Shown here: one piece after another, positions 18,848 through 26,409 of the stretch | How the letters are laid out: the number at the start of each line of letters is the position of its first letter | Position numbering within the stretch: the first letter of the stretch is position 1 | NCBI RefSeq assembly: GCF_040720935.1 | Contig: NZ_JBFDAE010000012.1 | Coordinates: 1-64,000, forward strand | Length of the DNA: 64,000 nt | Reading direction: 5' to 3' | Source: Jejuia sp040720935 | GTDB lineage: Bacteria; Bacteroidota; Bacteroidia; Flavobacteriales; Flavobacteriaceae | Translations under genes and position numbers: made by a program | The notes under the pieces: generated by a model | What the model saw: only the letters and a program-made list of their open reading frames with translations | Told to the model about the DNA's origin: nothing | Database searches by the model: none

Positions 18848-19915
18848 ATGAATAAAATAGCTCTTTGTGTTAATGTTCTAATTCTTTGCATGCTCTTTGA
18901 GTCTTGCAGAAAAGAGGAGCTAGTATTGATTGAAGCTCCTGAAGAAGAAGTATTGGAGGCTAATTCTACTATTGCAGGTTTAATGCAAAAAACTGTGAGT
19001 AATGATGGTTCTAATGATAATATTTTAGACAAATCTAATTGCTTCAATATAAAGTTTCCTGTTAGCGTTACAGCAAATGGCGCCAAAATAGATGTAATTT
19101 CTAAAAAAGATTACAAGGTTGTTGAATATATTTTTGATGATGACGATGATGATATTGACGTTTTAAACATTATTTATCCAATTACCATAATAATGGAGGA
19201 TTTTACCGAAATAACCATTAATAACAATTCTGAACTAAACACCTACTCTAGTGGGTGCAATGGTGAAAATGAATTTGATGAAGATATTGAATGTATAGAT
19301 TTTCAATACCCTATTGAAGCCTCAACATTCAATAAGAATAATGAATTGATAACTGTTGAGACTTTTAAATCGGATAATGAACTTAATGCGTTTCTTAAAA
19401 ACTTAGATAGTGATAAACTTGTAACCGTAAATTTCCCTATCGAAGTCATACTTTTTGATGAAACCGTAGTTACCATTAATAATTTGCCTGAGCTCGAAAG
19501 CACTATCAACGCTCATAAAGACGACTGCGATGAAGATGATGATTATGATTATAATGATGATGATTGTGATGACTGTACTACTGAAGAACTGATTTCCATT
19601 TTGACAGATTGTGGTGGTTGGACGGTTGATAAATTGAATAGGGATAACACTAATTACGATAGTGTTTATGACGGCTATAAATTTCACTTCTATCCAAATG
19701 GTGGACTAAGAGTGTATTGGGCGGGTCAGAATGAGTATGGCACTTGGGTTGCTTCTGGCACTAAAAACAACATTATTGTTACTATAGATTTACCAGATTT
19801 ACCGCTTTGCAATAACAATTGGAGACTTCATGAAATAGCTGAATACTCTAAAACAAGAGTAGATTTGCGGGTCACCGATACTGATAGATTGAGATATAAC
19901 AACCTATGTAACTAA
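18848..19915 (+). CDS. Acidic repeat-containing lipoprotein
   Basis: The 355-residue product was not assigned to a family. The start at 18848 gives a proper lipoprotein signal with lipobox FESC. The mature part holds four spaced strands of one pattern, NIKFPVSV, NIIYPITI, DFQYPIEA and TVNFPIEV, each followed by an xxTINN/ITV strand, indicating repeated beta modules. Asp-rich linkers (DDDDDD near residue 100; DEDDDYDYNDDD near 225) could bind divalent cations. The last 100 residues form a separate domain resembling a lipocalin-like sheet. It is divergent from the STN/FecR/ECF trio and may be its target. Confidence 0.75.
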   Translation: MNKIALCVNVLILCMLFESCRKEELVLIEAPEEEVLEANSTIAGLMQKTVSNDGSNDNILDKSNCFNIKFPVSVTANGAKIDVISKKDYKVVEYIFDDDDDDIDVLNIIYPITIIMEDFTEITINNNSELNTYSSGCNGENEFDEDIECIDFQYPIEASTFNKNNELITVETFKSDNELNAFLKNLDSDKLVTVNFPIEVILFDETVVTINNLPELESTINAHKDDCDEDDDYDYNDDDCDDCTTEELISILTDCGGWTVDKLNRDNTNYDSVYDGYKFHFYPNGGLRVYWAGQNEYGTWVASGTKNNIIVTIDLPDLPLCNNNWRLHEIAEYSKTRVDLRVTDTDRLRYNNLCN

Positions 19916-19994
19916 AAATATTAAGCTAGTATTGAGCATCTATGAAAAAGAAAAGATCAATACCGAGGAATTAAAACACTTGGAACTAGCACAT

Positions 19995-20020
19995 CTGCTT
20001 CGGTGTTAAAACCGAAGCAG
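19995..20020 (+). terminator. Hairpin after the acidic lipoprotein gene
   Basis: A 9-bp perfect stem, CTGCTTCGG (19995-20003) with CCGAAGCAG (20012-20020), has an 8-nt loop and a short T-containing tail. It lies 80 nt after the stop and just before the next ATG, so it could be a weak terminator or an attenuator. Confidence 0.5.
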
Positions 20021-20037
20021 TATTTAACTCAAAAAAA

Positions 20038-20427
20038 ATGAAAAAGAGAATTGGTTTTAGTATTTTACTGATAATAGTAGGCATCTTTTTATATAACTAT
20101 ATATATCAAGACCATAGAGATGTTAAAGCAGAAACGCCAGAGTTTGTGGTTAATTCTAATGATTTAATTTCTCAATTTTCAAACAATTCAGAAGAGGCAG
20201 AAAAAAAATTCTTAAATAAAACCATTCAAGTTTCAGGTTTAGTTACAGAAATAAGCAATGAAAAAACTATCGTTATCGACAATAGCATATTTTGTCAATT
20301 TAAAAACCCAATACCCCCCAATACTGCTGTACTAAATAAATCAATAGTTATAAAAGGCAGATGCATCGGTTTCGATGATTTGCTGGAAGAAATAAAATTA
20401 GATCAATGTTCAATTATTAATAATTAA
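20038..20427 (+). CDS. OB-fold tRNA_anti-like protein, membrane anchored
   Basis: A 129-residue protein. It has one N-terminal membrane helix (residues 5-22) and a domain of the tRNA_anti-like family over about 45-125 (FLNKTIQVSGLVTEIS, SIVIKGRCIGFDDLLEEI). Such OB-folds are seen with YceI and cytochrome lipoproteins in flavobacteria. It starts an apparent five-gene operon. Molecular function is unknown. Confidence 0.7.
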   Translation: MKKRIGFSILLIIVGIFLYNYIYQDHRDVKAETPEFVVNSNDLISQFSNNSEEAEKKFLNKTIQVSGLVTEISNEKTIVIDNSIFCQFKNPIPPNTAVLNKSIVIKGRCIGFDDLLEEIKLDQCSIINN

Positions 20428-20438
20428 AATCAAAAGTC

Positions 20439-21182
20439 ATGAAAACAAAATTACTTGTACTGTTATTATTAGGTTTTGCTCTGAGCTTGAAGGCTCAAAT
20501 TCGATTTATCGAAGTTAATACGTCAACAAACATCATTAAGATTAAAAACTTTGGTGCTTCTACTATTGACATTGGGAGTTATCAATTATGTGATTTCCCT
20601 GCATACCCAGCCCTAAACACTCTTACTGTAACTAGTGGTTCTCTAAACTTGGCCGCTGGCGCAGAAGTTACCGTAGATATTTCTAGTGGTATCACAATGA
20701 ATACCGCAAATGGAGAATTAGGGCTATATATTGGTGGTCCTTTTGGTACAGCTTCCAATATGAGGGATTATATTCAATGGGGCTCTCCAGGACATACTAG
20801 AGAAAATGTGGCAAATAATGCTCTTATATGGGTTACTGGCACATTTATATCGCCAAGTGCGCCTTTGCCTTATCAATATACTGGAAATGGCGCCACAAAC
20901 AATGATGGTGTAGCATACTGGGATCCCACTTTGAGTATAGAAGATTTTGATACCAAAACTAAGTTCTCATTATTCCCTAACCCTGTTGCTTCTAAATTAA
21001 ACCTGAAATTTTCTAATAATACGGAAAATGAAACAATAACCATTTATAATCTTTTAGGTGAAATAGTATTACGAAAAGAATCAAACACCAATAATTTCTT
21101 AGAGATGGATGTTTCCGGTTTAAGCTCGGGTTTATACATGGTAAGAGTTAATACTACAAATAAACGCTTTGTAAAACAGTAA
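20439..21182 (+). CDS. Secreted protein with T9SS type A sorting domain
   Basis: A signal peptide ends at about residue 19 (LKAQI). A beta-sandwich resembling a lamin-tail domain follows (EVNTSTNIIKIKNFGAST; SYQLCDF). The C-terminal 75 residues are a T9SS type A sorting signal (KFSLFPNPVASKLNLKF; VSGLSSGLYMVRV; FVKQ end). The product should be exported across the outer membrane and attached or released by the gliding-type secretion machinery. It lies 11 nt after the preceding gene. Confidence 0.85.
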   Translation: MKTKLLVLLLLGFALSLKAQIRFIEVNTSTNIIKIKNFGASTIDIGSYQLCDFPAYPALNTLTVTSGSLNLAAGAEVTVDISSGITMNTANGELGLYIGGPFGTASNMRDYIQWGSPGHTRENVANNALIWVTGTFISPSAPLPYQYTGNGATNNDGVAYWDPTLSIEDFDTKTKFSLFPNPVASKLNLKFSNNTENETITIYNLLGEIVLRKESNTNNFLEMDVSGLSSGLYMVRVNTTNKRFVKQ

Positions 21183-21211
21183 ATCAATATCTAACCAACC
21201 TTTATTAGCAT

Positions 21212-22063
21212 ATGAAAAAGTATTTAATAGCCGCTGTTTTTTTAGTTCCATTAGTGTTTTTTTCGCAAGAGGACTTATTAAATGAAATTGATACAGATTC
21301 CGTGATCACACCATACGAAACAGCGGTATTTAAGGGATTAAAAATCGTGAATTTTGAATCCACCAAACTGGTTGCCAAAGACGAATTGAATTTTATTGTA
21401 TCCCACAGATTTGGAAGCATTAAAAATGGTATCAATACTTTTTTTGGTTTGGATGAAGCCGTAACAAGATTGAACTTTGTGTATGGCGTATCCGATGGAT
21501 TCAATATTGGCGTATCAAGAAGTTCTCTGTTAAAAATTTATGATATTACTTTTAAATATAGGTTGGTGCGTCAAGAAAAAAATGGGTTTCCTTTTACTAT
21601 TGTAGGCTATAATGCTATTTTAATAAACACCGCTCTTGATAAAGACAATATGCCTCTCCTAAAGTTTAAACACCGTTTAGGTTACACAACGCAGCTGCTA
21701 ATTTCAAGAAAAGTGAATACCAATTTATCCTTCGAGCTGGCACCTACTTTTTTTCATGATAACTATGTTGCTGTTGGGAGTCAAAACAACTCGCAATTTG
21801 CTTTGGGATTTGGAGGTCGTCATAAACTGGGCAAACGTTGGTCCATAAATGCAGATTATGGTTTACACTTAAATAGAGCGAGTAATTCCCCTTTTAAAAA
21901 CCCCATATCAATAGGTATGGATTTAGAAACTGGAGGTCATGTATTCCAAATGCATTTTACAAATGCACAACCCATGAACACCAATGGCTTTTTAGGTCAG
22001 GGATCTGGAGATTGGGCAGATGGAGATATCTTTTTTGGATTTAACTTAAGCAGACGATTTTAA
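21212..22063 (+). CDS. Outer-membrane beta-barrel protein, DUF5777 type
   Basis: A signal peptide (cleavage near FFSQE, residue 19) precedes a 283-residue beta-rich protein. It has alternating strands and a C-terminal Phe (FNLSRRF), as in outer-membrane barrels. The phrases FIVSHRFGSIKNGINTFFG and NIGVSRSS are typical of DUF5777. It is grouped with a haem lipoprotein and YceI, as in other flavobacteria. Transport or anchoring role is unknown. Confidence 0.8.
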   Translation: MKKYLIAAVFLVPLVFFSQEDLLNEIDTDSVITPYETAVFKGLKIVNFESTKLVAKDELNFIVSHRFGSIKNGINTFFGLDEAVTRLNFVYGVSDGFNIGVSRSSLLKIYDITFKYRLVRQEKNGFPFTIVGYNAILINTALDKDNMPLLKFKHRLGYTTQLLISRKVNTNLSFELAPTFFHDNYVAVGSQNNSQFALGFGGRHKLGKRWSINADYGLHLNRASNSPFKNPISIGMDLETGGHVFQMHFTNAQPMNTNGFLGQGSGDWADGDIFFGFNLSRRF

Positions 22064-22100
22064 ACATAAACATATTAATAAACACTAAAAATAAATAGCT

Positions 22101-22457
22101 ATGAAATTTAAAAATTTAATTTATGTATGTGCTTTTTCAGTTGTATTATATACCTGTTCTAGTAGTAGTGGAGACGATTTAAATGATGATAAAGGACAAA
22201 TGCCTGCGGAAAAAGTTACCTACCTCGACGACACTAAATCTATTATTGATAATAATTGCACCCAATGCCATGGTAACACTCCTACAAATGGAGCACCGTT
22301 TTCTTTAACCACTTTTGATGATGTAAAAAATAGAATCGACCGAATTATTGCCCGAGTTAATAGCGCTTCTAATCCAATGCCTCCAAGCGGACAAATAAAC
22401 GCTGATTTAAGAGCTCAAATTGAACAATGGAAAGCTGATGGTTTGTTAGAAAACTAA
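22101..22457 (+). CDS. Lipoprotein with one c-type haem motif
   Basis: A 118-residue lipoprotein with lipobox YTCSS (Cys near 19). A single haem-c motif CTQCH lies near residue 55. The segment NPMPPSGQINADLRAQIEQWKADG carries the likely distal Met ligand, as in planctomycete-type or DUF1549-adjacent cytochromes. It would carry electrons at the outer membrane. It is part of the 20.0-23.0 kb operon. Confidence 0.85.
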   Translation: MKFKNLIYVCAFSVVLYTCSSSSGDDLNDDKGQMPAEKVTYLDDTKSIIDNNCTQCHGNTPTNGAPFSLTTFDDVKNRIDRIIARVNSASNPMPPSGQINADLRAQIEQWKADGLLEN

Positions 22458-22497
22458 ACTTGGCAGCGTATTTGTACTTACTTATAAAAACAATAAA

Positions 22498-23040
22498 ATG
22501 AAAAAGCTACTATACCTCTGTATATTATTATGTCTAAACACATATTCGCAAACCAAGTACATTACAAAAACCGGGACCGTGAATTTTGAAGCTTCTGTTC
22601 CTTCTTTTGAGGAAGTTAAAGCGTCCAATAATTCTGTAACAGCTATTATAAATACAGAAAATGGAGAATTTGCTGCTTTGGTTTTTGTTAAAGGATTCCG
22701 ATTTAAAAATGCCTTAATGGAAGAACATTTTAATGAAAATTACGCAGAATCTGACATGTATCCAAAGGCAACATTCAAAGGAAAAATAGAAAATTTTGAT
22801 GTTTCTAAATTGAATGAAAAGACCTCCTATAAAATTAGTGGAAAATTAACTTTCCATGGAAAAACAAAGGAACTTAAAGATGTTTTAATTCAGATAACCA
22901 AAGAAGGGGACCTCATTAATTTTACTGGAAATTTTAAAGCCTTAGCGTCAGACTATGCTATAAAAATCCCAAAAATAGTGAGTAGTAAAATTGCAGAAGA
23001 TATTGAAGTCAGTTTTGATTTTAGCATGAAAAAGAAATAA
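22498..23040 (+). CDS. YceI family periplasmic protein
   Basis: A signal peptide ends near residue 18 (TYSQT). A YceI lipocalin-like barrel fills the rest (TVNFEASVPSFEEVKASN; DMYPKATFKGKIENF; TYKISGKLTFHGKTKE analogues). YceI proteins bind polyisoprenoids or other amphiphiles. Its length of 180 residues is normal. It is the last gene of the operon and is followed directly by a strong hairpin. Confidence 0.9.
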   Translation: MKKLLYLCILLCLNTYSQTKYITKTGTVNFEASVPSFEEVKASNNSVTAIINTENGEFAALVFVKGFRFKNALMEEHFNENYAESDMYPKATFKGKIENFDVSKLNEKTSYKISGKLTFHGKTKELKDVLIQITKEGDLINFTGNFKALASDYAIKIPKIVSSKIAEDIEVSFDFSMKKK

Positions 23041-23067
23041 AAATAGCCGCATGTAGCGGCTATTTTT
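23041..23067. terminator. Bidirectional terminator
   Basis: A 10-bp stem, AAATAGCCGC with GCGGCTATTT, has a 5-nt loop and a T-rich tail on the plus side and A-rich flank on the other. It lies between the converging YceI and M43 protease genes and can serve both. Confidence 0.85.
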
Positions 23068-23086
23068 ATATATAATTTATATCTTC

Positions 23087-26000
23087 TTATTTCTTTACAA
23101 ACTTGAAGATTAAACTAGCTGTATCCGTTTTTAATTTTAAAAAGTAAAATCCACTTGGAAGTTTTGAAACATCAATACCTTCAATAGTATTCACTATTTT
23201 TTTTGAATTTAGTTGCTTTCCTGTGATATCTAAAATCTCTAATCTTTTAATTTCAGAATTATTTTTCGATGAAATAGTTAAATAATCTCCAACTGGATTA
23301 GGATAAATTTTAAATTGGGACTTTACAAAATCTATAGAATTTAAAGTGTTTGTTACAGTAACCCCATAGTCATCTGCTCTCTGAATAGAGCCACCTCCAC
23401 ATAAGGTTGGAGATTCTAAATATTCAGAAATAACACGCATTCTTAATAACGTTCCCAATGTAGCCGTAGCAGGAGGTGAAATACTTACAGTAGGAGAACC
23501 AGTTGCACCTGCCGCGATATCATCTACTAATACTTGCTCATTCTCACCATTACTATTAGAACTTTCAAAGGCTCCGCTATTATCCCAATCAATCCAAACT
23601 TCAAGAAATACTGCGCCAGTATTTACTGTTGAAGTTGTATAGTCAACAGTTAAATCATATGAGGTTCCTATATCAAGAGTTGTATTATCAGAGCAAATAA
23701 AATTATTTATGGCGTTTGGAGGAATACTCAAATTAGTGTCATTATCAATTGTATTAAAAGAGACATTGGTAACTCCAAGACCAAAACCACTAGGGTTATT
23801 GGTAGTATTAAAACTTGTAGGAATACAAGTTGTGGGTTCTACAGCAGCATCAATTATAACAACACTTTCAGTATCTGTACAACCATTTGCGGCTGTTACT
23901 GTAACCGTATAAGTTCCTATAGACGTGATAGATGCTGAAGCATTATTGCCCAATCCATTATCCCAACTATAACTAGCACCTCCAGAAGCTGTAACGCTTA
24001 TAGAAGTTATATCGCAAGTTAGAGCAGTAGTACCAGTATTATTTGTTATTACTGCTGTTGGCAGCGGTTTATTTTCAGTAATTACAATACTTTCATCATC
24101 TGTACATCCATTTGAATCTGTAACAGTTACGGTATATGTTCCTGGTTCGGTTACTGAAATTGTAGGCGTTATGCCCATATTGTTATTCCAACTATAACTT
24201 ACGCCTCCTGTTGCGGTTAAGCTAATTGAAGGTGCCATACAGGTTAAAACTGTAACACCACTATTATTTGTAATGCTTGCTGTTGGCGGTGTGCACGCTG
24301 CTTTTATGGTAACACCGTAATCGTCTGCTCGTTGCCCAAATCCGTTTCCACAAACACTAGGAACTGCACTAGCGTTAGAAATAACCCTCATTCTCAGCAA
24401 CGTGTTTAGGGTTGCAGTTGCGGGTGGGGTTACACTTCCAGAAGGGGTATGAAAACCTCCCGAACCTGATGGTACATTATCAGTTAAAACGCGTTCATTA
24501 TCTCCATTACTATTAGAGATTTGGAACACCCCATCATTATCCCAGTCTATCCATACTTCTAAATATTGCGAAAAGCCATTTATAGATTCATAAATAACAT
24601 CCAAATCATAAGAGGTTCCTACATTAACCGTAGTGCTGTTGGAACAAGTGAAATCTTGAATTACAGGATTTACAGGTATAGACGTGCTAGTTGCATTGTT
24701 TAAAGTATGAAATGAAACATTAGTTACCCCAGTACCAAAATTGCCATCGTCATTACTGCTTGTAACATTGTTGCATCCCGATGCTCCTGCTATAACTCCA
24801 GAACTAGCATTTATGCTTCCCATTTTTGTTAAGCTCGTAGTTCCTTGTGGGTTTGTTACGGCAAGGGTTACATCATAAGTTCCTGCATTATTAAATGTAA
24901 TGGTAGGGCTTTGAACAGTTGAAGTATATGGTGCATCTACACCATTATCAATGGTCCACAAAAAGGATGCATTATCATAACCACTATTTGTGTATGAATT
25001 TGGAGTACAGGCTGATTCATCAGTAAATTCTATAGACTCGCCTAAGCATACGTTGGTTTTATCAGAAGTAAAAAATACAGTTGCAAGAGCAGGAGGTGTT
25101 AAAGCTGGACTTGTTAAAAAGGAAGACCTAACTCCGTTAAGTGCAGCCGTAGTTACAGCCCTCTGTCCACCAGTAAACTCTGATGTACAACCTGAGTAAT
25201 CCATATAGTTATGCATATGATCCTGACGTGTCCCTGTATCCCTTCTAAACCCGGTATCTGGATTTATTTCTTCATCAAAAGTAGGGTCACAAGCATTTGC
25301 GTCCATATTATCACAATCATTATAAATTGTATTACCAAAAGCTAGTGTTCTGATATGCTTTGGTGTGTCAGCAATGCCATCGTCACCACCACTCGGACAA
25401 TTCGTTCCACTATCGTCTCCACTAAAAGTATGCGGCAAATTAAATGCATGCCCCATTTCATGAGCCCATATTGAAGAAGATTCGTTTAAAAAAGTACAAG
25501 TTAAAACCACCGATCCATCATTGGGTTGACCATGTGCAGAAGCAAATAATGCATATCCCGCGGTAAATGGACCTGTACTTGAACAATTTTTATTATCAAT
25601 TTCATCTACCAACCAAACATTATAATATTCGTTTGAATCCCAAATACTGTATTCTTTAAGTGAATTTATACCCCCAGAAGAATCATAATCTGGAAGACCT
25701 GTAGAACCACTCAACCTTACACCATCGCTAACATAAGCAGGCACTCCACTCATATCAACACGGTCTATACCATCGGTACAATTACCATTTTCATCTTGAA
25801 CTGCTAAAACAAATTCAATTTTCATATCTACACCAACACCATCACCTTGTGAACCAGCTACTTTTCTCCAATAATTATTTAAATAACGAAGGCCGTTCTT
25901 TACATCTTCGTCTGAAATGTTAGTACCCACGCCTATTGCCTCACCCTTATGCATCACATGTATCACAACGGGCACTTGTAAAATGCCACCTATTAGTGTT

Positions 26001-26206
26001 CTCTTTTGAGAGCTAATCTTTTGTATGGACTTCATGGCTTTTGTGTGTCTTGCCTTATACAAAGGATTATTATCCATGTTTTGATTATGTAAAAAATCAG
26101 TACCACAAAAGTCTGGATTTTCCGGTTGCAGCGTTTGTGCATTCATAAAGAAATTTGAAAAAACGACTGAAAATATCAACAATAAAAAGTAGCTTTTGGT
26201 TTTCAT
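23087..26206 (-). CDS. Secreted M43-family zinc metalloprotease with PKD, GEVED and T9SS domains
   Basis: A multidomain exoprotease of 1039 residues. It has a signal peptide (1-23) and then a short propeptide. The pappalysin-like M43 domain at about 75-365 has the zinc motif HEMGHAFNLPH near residue 250. A PKD-like domain (about 375-465), a GEVED domain (about 520-620, FLEVWIDWDNDG-like), two PKD/Ig-like SVTASGGASYSW repeats (640-790) and a second GEVED domain (about 810-930) follow. A T9SS type A sorting signal (KIYPNPVGDYLTI, FVKK end) closes it. It should be secreted to digest extracellular protein. Confidence 0.92.
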   Translation of the reverse strand: MKTKSYFLLLIFSVVFSNFFMNAQTLQPENPDFCGTDFLHNQNMDNNPLYKARHTKAMKSIQKISSQKRTLIGGILQVPVVIHVMHKGEAIGVGTNISDEDVKNGLRYLNNYWRKVAGSQGDGVGVDMKIEFVLAVQDENGNCTDGIDRVDMSGVPAYVSDGVRLSGSTGLPDYDSSGGINSLKEYSIWDSNEYYNVWLVDEIDNKNCSSTGPFTAGYALFASAHGQPNDGSVVLTCTFLNESSSIWAHEMGHAFNLPHTFSGDDSGTNCPSGGDDGIADTPKHIRTLAFGNTIYNDCDNMDANACDPTFDEEINPDTGFRRDTGTRQDHMHNYMDYSGCTSEFTGGQRAVTTAALNGVRSSFLTSPALTPPALATVFFTSDKTNVCLGESIEFTDESACTPNSYTNSGYDNASFLWTIDNGVDAPYTSTVQSPTITFNNAGTYDVTLAVTNPQGTTSLTKMGSINASSGVIAGASGCNNVTSSNDDGNFGTGVTNVSFHTLNNATSTSIPVNPVIQDFTCSNSTTVNVGTSYDLDVIYESINGFSQYLEVWIDWDNDGVFQISNSNGDNERVLTDNVPSGSGGFHTPSGSVTPPATATLNTLLRMRVISNASAVPSVCGNGFGQRADDYGVTIKAACTPPTASITNNSGVTVLTCMAPSISLTATGGVSYSWNNNMGITPTISVTEPGTYTVTVTDSNGCTDDESIVITENKPLPTAVITNNTGTTALTCDITSISVTASGGASYSWDNGLGNNASASITSIGTYTVTVTAANGCTDTESVVIIDAAVEPTTCIPTSFNTTNNPSGFGLGVTNVSFNTIDNDTNLSIPPNAINNFICSDNTTLDIGTSYDLTVDYTTSTVNTGAVFLEVWIDWDNSGAFESSNSNGENEQVLVDDIAAGATGSPTVSISPPATATLGTLLRMRVISEYLESPTLCGGGSIQRADDYGVTVTNTLNSIDFVKSQFKIYPNPVGDYLTISSKNNSEIKRLEILDITGKQLNSKKIVNTIEGIDVSKLPSGFYFLKLKTDTASLIFKFVKK

Positions 26207-26365
26207 TTGGTTAGGTTTAATTAGAGTTTAAAAAGCGAATATATGACATAATTTTATAAAATATCCACAAAAAGCAAAAATATCAGCTGAAATGCTTGTT
26301 TTGCATGGTTTTAGATGAATAGACTTTCATAAATAAATCTAAACTATTATTAATTTGTGCAAACA

Positions 26366-26391
26366 AAAAAAGCCGCAAATTGCGGCTTTTT
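26366..26391 (-). terminator. Terminator of carB
   Basis: The hairpin GCCGCAA...TTGCGGC is flanked by A-tracts on the left and T-tracts on the right. It lies 20-40 nt beyond the carB stop and before the protease promoter region. Confidence 0.85.
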
Positions 26392-26409
26392 GATAAAATC
26401 TTAAAATAC

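Noticed and set aside
19403..19687. Minus-strand frame with a run of isoleucines inside the acidic lipoprotein gene
   Set aside because: The isoleucine run is only the complement of the Asp-rich coding stretch.
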